A stretch of DNA of 64,000 nucleotides from Tubulanus polymorphus (Eukaryota; Nemertea; Palaeonemertea; Tubulaniformes; Tubulanidae), in the NCBI RefSeq assembly GCF_964204645.1, contig NC_134026.1, positions 24,942,650 to 25,006,649 on the forward strand, given 5' to 3'. Below, piece after piece: positions 11,506 through 23,231 of this stretch. Under the pieces are notes generated by a model that was not told the origin of the DNA, did no database searches, and saw only the letters and a program-made list of their open reading frames with translations. Position 1 is the first letter of the stretch; the number at the start of each line of letters is the position of its first letter. Both the position numbers and the translations under genes were made by a program.

Positions 11506-13727
11506 ATGTCGGTCTTAGAAGCACTGAAAGGGAATGTAATAGACGGATCAGGAAAAGCTGTTGATATTGCCGCATTTGTGGGAGAAGGGACGGTATTTGG
11601 ACTGTATTTCTCAGCACATTGGTGCCCGCCTTGTAGGAAATTCACCCCAGCATTGGCTGCGTTCCACCAGATGTTTAAAAAAGACAAGCCGGATAAACAG
11701 TTCGAAATAATATTTGTCAGCTCAGATAGGAATGAGAATGATTTTAAAAGCTATTATTCAACCATGCCCTGGCTTGCGTTGCGATATGAATGCCGCCAAA
11801 CAAAGGTACGTATATATGTATATGAACGTCAATTCCAAGCGTGGTATATACCGTAGTACGTCAAAATTGTCCGGAGTCCAGACGAAAATTATTCAAATAA
11901 AATGATACCTTTTTATCTTATATAAACTTACTTAAATCTTTTTATAGGACACACTGAGTCGCAAGTTCAAGGTGACCGGTATTCCTGCTTTGATATTATT
12001 TAACGGTGCAGATGGATCAGTGATAAATACAAGTGCACGGTCCATAGTTTTTGATGATCCTCAAGGAAAACTTTATCCATGGAAGCCCCCAACTTATAGT
12101 GGATTAATTAAAGGGAATCTCATAAAAAGCGATAAAACATCCGTCGAAAGTACTTCTATTAAAGGCAAAGTCAAGCTACTTTATTTTTCAGCGCATTGGG
12201 TATGGATCAACCAATTTGTTGAGTAGAGGTATAATACGTTCATAATTTATACTTATGCACACGGTCTCATGATTATTTTTAGTGTCCACCGTGTAAGGCA
12301 TTTACCCCCAATCTGGTTACTTTCTACAACAAATTGAAGAAAACAAACGATAATTTCGAGGTCATATTCATAACTAGTGATCGCGACGACGATTCATTTA
12401 AAGAATATCTTTCGACCATGCCCTGGCTCGCTATTCCGTTCGGTGACGGGAGAATCGGTCAATTGGAATCATTGTTTGAAATCAGTGGTATGTAAGTTAA
12501 TGTTTTAGTCTCATGTTTCTACAAGTTGTTGGAAAACGATAATTTTCTAAAACAAGAAAACCGAATCCTAAATGAATTATGAACATCTTGCTTAAATCGT
12601 GTTTATTGACCCGACAATGAAATAGTGTATACTGATAGAATAACACTGGGAATGATCTGCTGTACCATAGATTACTATATCTGAAAGTTGAAATTTTATT
12701 CTAGGTTCATATCTTCATTACTCCGATGCACCATGATAGTTGATTTGTCACTATCATTATATCATTATCTATAAGATGACATCATCAATCTATAGTTGTT
12801 CTGGACACGAAACATACAAATGGTCAGATTATCTTATCTAATCAGTACGCAGCTGTTTCGATGGACTCGACGAAATTTTATGAATTTTGGAAAATATATT
12901 CACATATGCAAAATAATCGTTTTCTTTCACTGAAACTTTCAAGGTATTCCATCTCTGATCGTCCTTGATGAAAATGATAAAGTTATAACAGAATCTGGTA
13001 GATCAATGGTCGACTATGATCCCGAGGCCAAGGCACGTAGAATGATATGAGTGATATAAGCACAATCGACTGATATTCTCTTCCAAGCCGTCGGATTTTG
13101 TTTCATATTTGATAAATTCTCCGTAACTTGTTTACTTTACAGTTATTCCCTTGGCGCCCGCAACCGATTGAACCACTGGATAGCTCAGCGGCTGCAAATA
13201 CTGTAAACAATGAAACTTGCGTTGTATATTTCACTGGTAAAGACGTCGACGCTTTCTTATGCTCGGTTGATTCTATCATTTGTAAAAATCACTATTGATG
13301 AATGAAATCGATGATGATATTTTCCAGATGGGACTGATGATGGTATCGGTCAAGCCAAGGCCGCAATGAAGGACATTGCCCGTGAGCAACTTGCGAAGGG
13401 TGATGAACAAGAGCTGTATTTCCTATATGCAACCGTGAGTATATATTCCATAATTCCTACCCACATGAGCGCACTATGATGCAATATAACATTTGTACAT
13501 GAGTTTCATTTGTTGTTCACTATTTTTGTTTTTAGGGCAAGGGCATAGCCCAAGATTTTAAGGAATTCATAGGGCATAAACAGGATCACCCATCACTCGT
13601 CATTGTAAGCGTTCCTGATAGGAGAATGTACGTTTGCGATAAAGAAAATCTTTCGAAAGATATTGTTGAATCGTTTATACGCGACTATCTGGCAGGGAAT
13701 CTGACAGCTCTATATTTTGGTCAATAG
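11506..13727 (+). CDS. NXN: Nucleoredoxin, seven exons
   Basis: Exons: 11,506-11,805; 11,948-12,199; 12,283-12,487; 12,944-13,032; 13,143-13,236; 13,328-13,434; 13,536-13,727. They join in frame to 412 aa, close to vertebrate nucleoredoxin (about 435). Nucleoredoxins are cytosolic/nuclear thioredoxin-fold disulfide reductases; in vertebrates NXN binds Dishevelled and restrains Wnt signalling. Three thioredoxin-like folds are visible. The first has HWCPPCRKFTP (Cys40, Cys43), the FEIIFVSSD strand, MPWLAL and the cis-Pro motif TGIPALI. The second repeats all of these with HW|CPPCKAFTP (Cys185, Cys188) and SGIPSLIV. The third lacks a CxxC and ends the protein. Vertebrate NXN keeps WCPPC only in the central domain, so two intact sites is an ancestral-type feature. 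Intron 4 appears to be GC-AG (AAG|GCACGT). The gene is convergent with the VWA/EGF gene, about 380 bp apart. Confidence 0.93.
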
Positions 13728-14105
13728 ATAGGGCCTTTTGAAAAAAGTCTGTCATCATTTTAGTTTACTATGTAATGTACATTAGGGGGAGTGGGGTAGA
13801 AAAAAATGTACGTACTTTCCTCATGGGGATGCACGTATTTTGTGGATGAGACGTATCTTAAAGCACGTCAAAAACTACCTGATGTAAAAACAAATTACAG
13901 TGCGCATATATCAAAACACAGCTTAACCTACAGTGAAAGCGTAGGTCGCGTCTTGATGTCGGATTTAATACTTTTCGGATCACCATCACCGTAATAAGCG
14001 TTTCTACATTATACTGGCTATTGCCGGGTTAACAAAAACATGATTGAAGAAAATCTGCTGAGCAATATATGAATGTTTAGATATAATTTTGTAGCTTATT
14101 CTTAT
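13728..14105. other. Spacer between convergent genes
   Basis: 3' flanks of NXN (plus) and the VWA/EGF gene (minus). The short open frame at 13,806-13,994 has no recognisable feature. No canonical AATAAA for NXN is evident in the first 150 nt. Confidence 0.5.
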
Positions 14106-14111
14106 TTTATT
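14106..14111 (-). terminator. Poly(A) signal overlapping the VWA/EGF stop codon
   Basis: Reading leftward, the last codons CAA TAA run straight into AATAAAATAAGAATAAG, so the canonical signal (14,111 to 14,106) overlaps the stop. The 3' UTR would therefore be very short. Confidence 0.5.
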
Positions 14112-17100
14112 GGCAATTATATGAACCGGCTTTGTTCACACATTTGGTACCATCGTAACATTGCTCTGTGTTGAGGCATTCATCCACATCTGCAAGAAAA
14201 GGTATATACTGTATCCTTAGTGAACCGACCTAACGATTCGCTTACGGTTGATGATTTGAATCAATTTGAAAAAGCTTACCATTACATCGTCCCTTGAAAT
14301 TAAAGTATCCGAAATGGCACTGGATATCTGTAAATACATTAAGGATAAATCTGATTCTAAAAAAACACGATTGAAAGACGGCAAAATGCATACCTGCTGT
14401 CAAATAAGCTGTAACCTCTGCTGCTATAACCTCAATTGATGTGTTACTGTTAAATATATGAGGTATATAGATCAAGTGTTGGTCAGGTATGACCTTTTCG
14501 ACAACGTCATCTTCAACCTGATATACAAGCGCATAAAGTCGTATTTCATCCTTTGCCAAATCTGTTATTGCGTCTAGGGTTGGAACCCTTTCCGTTGCTA
14601 CACCCGTTCCAATAAGTACCAATGACTTGGTCGCTACTGAAGGACGAGGATCTGTCCTAAACAGTTTATTCCTAGCATAGTTAATAGCCTCATGTACAAC
14701 AGGCTTTCCATTTCGCCAGGACCAAGTTTTAGTTGCATCGAGAACGCACTGTGTATCATCGCAATCGGCAAATCCAACTGGACTTGTCACCTGGTCAGAA
14801 TATATAGCTACTGCTATGTGGATGTAATGTGGATGTATAAAGAATCGTTTTACAACTTGTTGGAATAACCTCAACATTTGTGGAAAGTCTTTTTCGTTAA
14901 CAGCGTTTGAACCATCTAGAAGTACCACCACATCGGCAACAGCCATTTCTAATATGAAATTAGATGTATTAGATCAAATGCCTTTGCGGTCAAAACATCT
15001 ATTCTTTAAATGCTCATGATTTAGCGAACATACCATGACAAGTGATATCTTTACTCTTACAAGGGCAAGCAAAAGTGCCTCCAAGATTTTTACATTCGCC
15101 ACCGTTCACACAAGGATTTTTTGCACCACACTCATCCACATCTTTAAAGAAAATGGTTATTAAATTTATATACGCGAAGACTTCTAATTGTGTTTTCGGG
15201 GCTGGGATGAAATACACTTCGTACCAACACATTTGCCCGCCACACTGTGATATCCAAATTGGCAATGGGAATCTGGAAATTCAAGAAAGATTGTTGATTT
15301 TCTTATACAAATCAATAAAATTGGGACAAATTTACTGGATTCCTACCATCGACTACTCGTCTTGAAAGTTGGAGAGCATAAGCATCGAAGTGCTTTGTTT
15401 TAAGTCCCGATGTACCAAGTTTGATACCCTGTCCAGGTGGTAGTATAGTGTTTATGAAATCGTGTACACCGCCCAAGGATACCGCATACACGCGTATTTT
15501 ATCCAAAAACAGTCTCATATAATGCCCATGAGTCACCAGTCTGTCAGTAGTTTCACCGCTTGTCAGCGCGACAACTGCTTTGGGTACACCGAAACGCGTT
15601 GTCGGTCCAAGAAGAAGGATATCGGCATCCTCGAAAGCTTTGCAAAAACGTGCGCTGTTGTTTGTCCATTGCCAACCAGCATTATCGATAGCTTGTGCGA
15701 TTTCGTGCGAGTTCGTGTATTTATCGAAGGTAACTATTTGAGTAACATTATCATTGACACCGGATACTGATATGCGCACGTAACGAGGATGTGCAGCTAA
15801 TCGAAGAACTATTTGCTTCAGAAGAATGACGAGTTTCGAAAATTCTGTCTGACTTGTTCCATTTGACAAATCCATATATATCGCCACGTCAACTTGGGCT
15901 ACTTCTGTAATTCCAAGGAAATTTTACTTCATTATGAAATTACCGGGAAGATAAGAATCGTTGAATTCGATTCGATATTCTACAAATCATAATTTTGAAC
16001 CTTCGAGTAGACTCACCCACGCAATTAATTGAATTGAATGGACACGGACACAAGTGACCGCCATCAGTATTCACGCAAGTTCCTCCGTACAAACATGGAT
16101 TCTTTATTTCCGAACATTCATCTATATCTATGAATGATCAAAACAAAATTATTGGTTACGATTGAATTTTTCGTCAATCATTGTTCGTGGATCATTGATG
16201 TTATTGTTGAAGACATTCACCTGTGCAAGCATTGTTGTGTTTAAAGGGAAGGAAGTATCCTTTTTTACAGAATGCGTCTAAAATAAAGAATGTAGATTTA
16301 TCAATAGCAATCGTAATTCACCATTTATGGTTTTTACTGAAGCGAAACTTGCTTATTCACCTTCCACCACCTGCCAGACAATTGTCCTGATAGTATTATC
16401 AATTTCCTTGTCATTCGAAGGGGTTGGTGGCATGACCAGTTGGCTGGCATTGTTGACTACTTGAGAAATGAATTCGTTCGGAGGGTTGTATGTAATTGAA
16501 TAAACTCTTATCTCATCGAACAAGATATGTTGCAGAGCTGTGATCGCTTTTTCATTATTGCTATGTTTCCCCTGACCTATGTAGATTATAACATCGTTAC
16601 GGTCATTCCGTCCACCGGGTCCTTGCAGGACCCTTTTATGAACGAAATCCAGGACCTTCCATAACTTTGGTTGTTTTGTTGTCTTGGACCACTGCTGTGA
16701 ATCCATGGCCGATATAATACAGTCAGTGTTTGAACAGGTATTCAAATAGCTGGCAACGTAGACTTCATCGTCGTAGGCGACGACGGCGACGCGTATAAAT
16801 TTCGGGTGGATAAAAAATCGTTCAACAACGGCTTTTGTAACTTTGTAAGCCACTTTCCACTCGCCTTTCGTATTTGGCATTGATGCCGACCTGTCGAGAA
16901 TGATCGCTACGTCAATATGCGCCATACCTGAAATTGTAAATCCAGCTTACAAAAGTCTGATAGTAAATCTACTATCTACGAAATACATGTACATCAAAAT
17001 AATTGAATGCAAAGACACGACAGCTTAGACTATCATTAGAGATAATCGTCAGGAGGACATACACAAGAACTCCAATATACTTATGGTAGTATCCTGTATA

Positions 17101-19417
17101 TTCTGTTGATATGGCTCATAAGAAAAAACACACTTTTCGTTTTAAAGAGACGTTACATTAAATGGAGATTGAGAGTCGTATTTCATTATATGGCCTGAAA
17201 CGGCCACCATAGTTTCCAATTACCCACGCATCTTTGATCGGCTTTTTCACAGTGACAGTGGTGTCGCCCTCGTCTATTCGAGCAATGACCGTAGTTTAGA
17301 CAAGGTTTAGCATTCAAACATTCATCAATATCTAAAACAGATGTAGAGTTTTCATTTAGTTTTCGGAGATGAAATCACATATCATTGTGTATGATCTATA
17401 ATATGAAATCTGATTACATACCAACACACTTTGACTTATCTTCAACCCAGTGGAGTCCATAGTCACATTCTTTTACATCTGGAAATGAACAAAAATTCTA
17501 CGGTGTTGTCAAACAAACATCCGGAACGATTACAATTACTAACTTCCAAGCTTTACCTTTGGCTATTTTTCGAATGAGAATTTCAGTAGTAGTGCTGATG
17601 TCTTGAACACTTATTATGTTGCTCATTAAATAGCGAGACGTTTCTGGTAGCGATGTGGACAAATGTCCACGTGACCCATCAGAACCCGGTGCGACTGCGT
17701 ACACGCGTATTTTCCTTTCACTTAACTCGTACAGAGCTATCCCTGTTTCATATGGCTTAGTGCTTCTTCCGCTTCCGAAGTAAAGAACTACCTTTTTCGT
17801 ATTGATTCGACCACCATACTCTGATTCTAGTTGTTTGGTTGCATAATTCAACGCTAGATGAGTGTTCGGCTGTCCACCAGTCCAAGATAAAGCATCGGAC
17901 ACTCTTTGGACGCATTTAGAATTGTAACACGTATTCAGCCACAGTCCATGATTGACCTTGTCGGCATATGTTATGAGTGAAACCATGACATAGTCGGGGT
18001 GGATAAAAAACTGCCGCAATGCGTATTCAACCATTTCGTGATACTTCTGCCATTCTGTCTTATAGATGTAATTTGAGGTATCCAAAACTATCGCAACGTC
18101 CAAGCGTGAAGCCACTGAAACAGATAAACACTTATTTTCGTTAACTGTTTCTTCATTTCAAAACCGAGAATTGATTTAGAAATATCTTATAAAAATGTTA
18201 GAAGAAAAGTCTGCTTCTTTTGTGTTGCCTTACGTCTGCACTCGCCATTATTTTCTAAAAATCCATTTGGACAAACACATTTAGCGAATCTGGGCATGTT
18301 GACACAATCACCTCCGTTGAAGCATGGATTGCTGTCTCGACACTCATTTGAATCTAGAATGTACATTAGCGACAAGATCATCCAAGTATAAAAAAGGTCG
18401 ATGAAATACATTTATATATAGTTCAATAATTTAAGCTCTACACACCTATACATCCTGGACCAACCAAACGAAACCCATAAGCGCAAGTATTATCTAAAAT
18501 CAAGCAATTATATATAGTAAATTCTGTTACGTTTCACCTACATTATCAAAATAGTTTTAGGCTTCATGTTGATTTACGATTACCTTTTTTGATAAGATCC
18601 ACAACAGATTTTGCCACCGCTGTCGCCGACTGCTCGGTTATAACTAAAGGTAATTGTAAACGCTTCTCTGACGATATAAAGAAGCTAACAAAATTCCGCT
18701 CTTTTCCATATTCTAGTCGGTAGACGCGGGTTTCAGATGCTCGAAGGGCTGCTAGAGAATCAACTGTGTCTTTTGAAAATCTCGTTTCGCCATTTCCGAT
18801 GAGAATCACTACTTTTGATGCGAATGGACGCCGTCCTTTGCTCTTCAACACTTCATCATTTGCCAACTGAGTTGCCAAGGCTGTATATGACTGTTGGCCG
18901 TCATAGTTTAATCCAGAAATTACTGCTTTCAGATCGGCCGCTTTCTGGTGGTCGTTCAGATAAGCAGCAACCCTAGCGATACTGGAATATGTGATGACGG
19001 CAATCTGAAAACTATTCGCAACGTTAATCGGTGCCTCGTCCACTATTTTCATTGTTATTAGTTTATGCGACTTGAATTCATCGGGAGAGACATCGTCGGA
19101 TGCTTCAATAATGATTACAAGATCTATGTAAGCTGCAAAAATAGAAGACATCGGAACCACCTGTGAAGAATGAATCTTATTTCATGAATATCATCAAATT
19201 CAAATTAAACAAGTCTCTCAATCTAGCAACTCAGGATATGAGACTCGGGAGATGGAATTTTTCGATCCCTGGTGGACTTATTGGTTACAATATAAACTCA
19301 TTGAACGTAGCCACGCTCAATCACAATGTCAAACTTGTTTTACTTACGGCGAGAGCAATAAGTTACTGATGTAAGCGATAGCAAGACAACGGCTAAATTC
19401 AAAATTAGGTATCCCAT
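14107..19417 (-). CDS. Secreted protein of five tandem VWA - mini-Cys - EGF units
   Basis: Sixteen coding exons, all joined in phase 1, give 1,214 aa. Signal-peptide exon 19,417-19,348 ([20 protein letters not shown]). VWA exons: 19,132-18,584; 18,114-17,557; 16,927-16,361; 15,904-15,347; 14,948-14,394. Mini exons with two cysteines: 18,493-18,446; 17,478-17,422; 16,277-16,221; 15,272-15,225; 14,327-14,280. EGF exons, most starting D-[IV]-D-E-C: 18,353-18,234; 17,331-17,224; 16,127-16,017; 15,141-15,034; 14,189-14,107. VWA domains bind matrix ligands, in part through a metal site (MIDAS, DxSxS); only the third keeps it (DRSAS). The others read EASDD, DTSNY, DLSNG, DGSNA. The last EGF stops after its fourth cysteine. 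No membrane span, so probably an extracellular-matrix or body-fluid protein. Resembles matrilin/collagen-VI-type modular proteins; no named ortholog recognised. Confidence 0.88.
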
Positions 19418-19527
19418 TTTCTGTAAAGCAGATCTGTGTATCGAAATTGATTAGTCTCTTTGAAAATGTAAAATACAACATGTTTCTTTTAAAAATGTAT
19501 CTAGTTTCTGAAAACGGTATTTCTTAC

Positions 19528-19620
19528 CTTCAAAGACGAGCATTCGAGATGGGACAGCGTATACAGAAAACAAAAAACAGATGTTTTAACTTCATAATAC
19601 GATATTATGATTTAGATAGC
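19528..19620 (-). other. 5' UTR exon of the VWA/EGF gene
   Basis: A strong donor (TTTGAAG|GTAAGAA) ends at 19,528, and an acceptor (CTTTACAG) lies at 19,428-19,421 just before the signal-peptide ATG. The exon contains an out-of-frame ATG near its 3' end that would start an overlapping upstream reading frame. The 5' limit is estimated from the TATA box. Confidence 0.5.
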
Positions 19621-19651
19621 TAGTGCGAGCAGATGGTATCGTTGTCCTAAG

Positions 19652-19658
19652 TATATAG
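19652..19658 (-). promoter_or_regulatory. TATA box of the VWA/EGF gene
   Basis: TCTATATAC on the minus strand, about 30 bp ahead of the inferred start of the 5' UTR exon and 235 bp ahead of the ATG. Placement fits a core promoter; not tested. Confidence 0.4.
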
Positions 19659-19723
19659 ACATTTTGTTATAAACCTGGTCAATCGACAAAATGAAATAAT
19701 TCACAGTTTGCTATATCTATTTC

Positions 19724-19729
19724 TTTATT
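19724..19729 (-). terminator. Poly(A) signal of the F-box gene
   Basis: AATAAA on the minus strand 79 nt after the stop codon at 19,808. It lies just upstream of the TATA region of the next minus-strand gene, so the two genes are closely spaced in the same orientation. Confidence 0.55.
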
Positions 19730-19807
19730 CATTTCATTAAAATTCACAATGCCATTACACTAAATTTTTCAAACAAACTACTAATGCATTGATAAAAATC
19801 TGAGATG

Positions 19808-21368
19808 TTATTCAATACTGTAGGAAATCGGATCGACGATCATATCGGTCGAAAATCGAAAGTCGACGCCCTGATTGTTCAACATAGGTTTGTAACGTGT
19901 TTCGACGTAAAGAAGTTCAGCCCAATCGATTTCAGTTGCGCTGCAGCAAGTTGCATAGAACTTCTTTAGATCTGTGTGTTAAAAACATATCAATCCAAAT
20001 GAAATGAAATCTAAAATCAAAACTGAAAACGTTCATGAAATCTAGTGACCTGCAACATTAAAATGTTTAGAAGCGCTTACTTATTTTTCCGTCTTCTTGC
20101 AGCTGACATATTTCCTCGATGGTCGGAATACAGAAAGTGGCATCAACCACCAGATTTTTCAGTTTCCTGCATTTACTTACAAGGTCTAATAGTGCCATGT
20201 CAAAAAGTTGGTCTGAGTTGTCAATGTCTAATTTCAGGTTTTCTGAAAAATGAAGCGTTGCTTATTGTTCAGACCTCCCAGAAGGCAATGACTCTGAATA
20301 TTGTACAAGAATTTTTGCAAACTAGATATTCAAATTACTGAGAAAAAATGTACCTAATGAGTCCGAAAATGAATCTGATATATGATGTATTGATTGTGGA
20401 ATATGCCATTCATCTTCCGATTCAAATCCTGACCGTATTTGTAATTCTGTTAATGGAATCTCAGGCACCAGTATCCCTGTTAACATGTGGTATTTGCACG
20501 TGCTAGCAAAATCGAATTGGACCATAAACTCGGGGCAACATTTCGTCAGATTTTTCCAAGCTGCACCAGTCAAACGATGGTCGTGAGGATCATTCCTATG
20601 AACTTTTATCTCCATTGTCGATAGACATGAACAATTATTTGCGAGAGTTTCCAACACGGATTCGCTCAAACAATTGTAATTCATAGAAATATGTTGTAGA
20701 TTTTTGAAGTGTTTCATCGTGTCGTTGAATTTAGAAATTCTAAAAATTGTCAAGCGCGAATGGAAAAAGTCGGTGATGTTCAGATGTGTTAAAGAATGTC
20801 CACTGTGGTAGCCAATAGATTCTAGAATCTTAATTCCATCTGAGATAATGAATGTCGATGATCTCATATCAAAATACCTCAAACTTTTCTGTCCCCGCAA
20901 AAATCGATTCAAGGAGACAATGAGCTTTGATCTAGTGAGATCGTATCGCCAGAACTTTTCCACTTGTAGTTCTTTTGCTTGGAATCTTTTCAATTTCACC
21001 TTCCCATAAAGAGTACCGAAGAATGTTGTCAGACATTGCTGCACACGCTTGCAGGTTAGGTATGTTGGTGTCCGGCACACTATTTCCATTTCGCGTAAAT
21101 ATGATCCGTATCTTACTGCAAACAAAAGTGCTTTGTCGCAAACTCCAGTCGCACCAAATACAAATTTTCTTTTCCTCCAAAGGCATGGGTTTTCCATACA
21201 AAATTTCCATCTTTTGCAAACACACGCGGTATTTACGCGATCGATGTCACTCAGAAAAGAGTAAATAATCGCCAATGGAATATTAGGTAAAAACTGCCAA
21301 TTAACTATCAAATTTGATGTCTGTAACATTGGAATATCTTGTTTCTTGTGAAGCTTTTTGTTCTTCAT
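19808..21368 (-). CDS. FBXO39: F-box protein, FBXO39-like, three exons
   Basis: Exons 21,368-20,354, 20,242-20,081 and 19,971-19,808 join in phase 1 to 446 aa, almost the length of vertebrate FBXO39 (442). An F-box occupies about residues 23-70: FLPNIPLAIIYSFLSDIDR, then VCKRWKF and LWRKRKF. F-box proteins recruit substrates to SCF (SKP1-CUL1) ubiquitin ligases. The rest is a degenerate leucine-rich-repeat region. The diagnostic FBXO39 block LTHLNITDFF, then KHFKNLQHISMNYNCLSE and IKVHRNDPHDH, is very clear. The conserved C-terminal tail, missing from the first exon alone, is completed by the two small exons. Substrate unknown. The ortholog call is from recognised sequence pattern and collinearity; a lineage-specific paralog is possible. 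Confidence 0.9.
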
Positions 21369-21621
21369 GCTTTCTTGTCTTAATCGTAGTCATGTGGTCA
21401 TCAATGTTTAAATCATAACATAACAATAATCATAACAATAATCACGGTTTTGTTGCCATCGATGAATTGTGGTCCAGTATTTCGATCATGAAGCTTTAAG
21501 ATTTTAAAACCGGTTATTGCTACCATTCCATTTCTTATTTCTGATACATATATGTATATAATTTATGTAGTGGGATTATGTTGGACTAATTATCAGTAAA
21601 TATGTTCGAACAAGAATTTTA

Positions 21622-22208
21622 CAATAAGCCCTTTTACAGTTTCCAGGCGCCATTTTTTTGGGTACCCGCCTGGTCCGCATTGTTGAATTTTTTGTCCCTA
21701 TTTTTCTCCGGTTTAATTTCTTTATTTCGTTCATATCTCTGGATTTGATTAAGATAGAAACAAAGTAAAAATATCGATGAACTCGGCTGATAATAAACTT
21801 TTTTATGATATCACTCATTTGTTAAGTTAATGCAACAATGCGCACTGGTGAAGTTATAAACATTGATATCGTCTTCCCGATAATTCAACTTGAATTATTG
21901 CTCATCTCATTCAAAAGTTCGTAATTCTTACAAAATTTAATCTACATCTTTGAAGTTTTAAGGATCAATAGCCATCTATATGTGGTTCTATATACCTTTT
22001 ACCGTTTTCAATTATCCGTATTAGTTTTTAAGTAGTTGCGAGTCAAACTTCCAAAACACGTTTTCCCCGGTCCCCTGCGTGCATATATCAGGAAATTTCA
22101 CAATTTCACCGGTCCCTACTTTGTTGAAAATCAATTTTTTAAGTAACCATGGAAATAAGGGCACCTAGGTTTTTGAAAAATGGTAATTAAAGATATATAT
22201 TCTCTAGG
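21622..22208 (+). repeat. Left arm of long inverted repeat
   Basis: Pairs with 23,232-23,815 in reverse complement. Shared landmarks include GGCGCC near the outer edge, the CGATGAACTCGGCTGATAA block, and AAGGGCACCTAG near the inner edge. Confidence 0.85.
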
Positions 22209-23231
22209 ATTTGTCAAAATAAACGAAATAACCCAGGTGTTGCTTTAACCAACTATCTAGGTTCACAACAGAAATTATCATTTTGTCCAACGTGTTTCAT
22301 TCGATTCCAAAACTGCACGTACGGGTATACGATTGCAAATGTGAAAGTCAGACATTATGTGGCACATGTATGAGAACCACAGTCTCAATGCTGCGTCGTA
22401 TTGCCGTCGCAATTTTACATGGCTACTTACGTGAAGTGGGCTAATACAGACCTTGAATACAGACCTTGAGAATGTGCCAAATCTCAAAACAACTATCAAA
22501 CGCATGAGATCAATTTTGACAGAAAGTAAACGAATGTTATGTTCCTCAATATATACTAATATATTCCAAAGTTCCAATCTTTCCAACACAATCGACTAAG
22601 CCTAATATATTCAAATTCAATTTGAAACACCTTCCAGCTCGTGTCACGATCAGTAATAAAGATCGAACATCGAACATTCGCAAAAAAGCAAACCCGATCC
22701 AACGGTTTGCAAGCGTCAAGTTTGACACAGCCATGGCTGCCTCCATTTGCGTGGAGCTGCTGCTGAAAATTCAAAAATGTAAATCGGGTACCGGTATTTA
22801 ACCGAGGACCGAGTGCTCGCCATTACACCATGGTATTTCTGATGGTTGACTTTTGAACAACTGGCTCGAGAATCACCAGCCAACCGCCGTATTTTATTGA
22901 TGCAATATACTGTGAAACAATATAATATTGACGGGAGATCAATGAAACTTAAATGCCTGACACTAGAAGACTTATTTCGACCTTTTTGACTATCTTAGAT
23001 GATTGGGAGAGGGGTCCAAAAATAAGGACATTTTCCGTATATTAAGGCTGCGAGTAGGGTGCTCCTCGATGTTGAAACAAATACATCCAAAACAATTTAA
23101 TTTGCAAGAGGATGAGTGTTAGATTTGTAGGTTTTATGCGATCACTGTCTTGACAAAGATGGTAACCTTAATGGGAAGGAGCGGGGGTCCGGACTACCGA
23201 CCCTCCAAACCCGTATTCTGTCCCTGTGTTA

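Noticed and set aside
19139-19160. Alternative start of the first VWA exon (ATG-rich stretch before TTTTTGCAG)
   Set aside because: The signal-peptide exon joins in phase 1 only to the acceptor at 19,133, which places the conserved YIDLV strand correctly.
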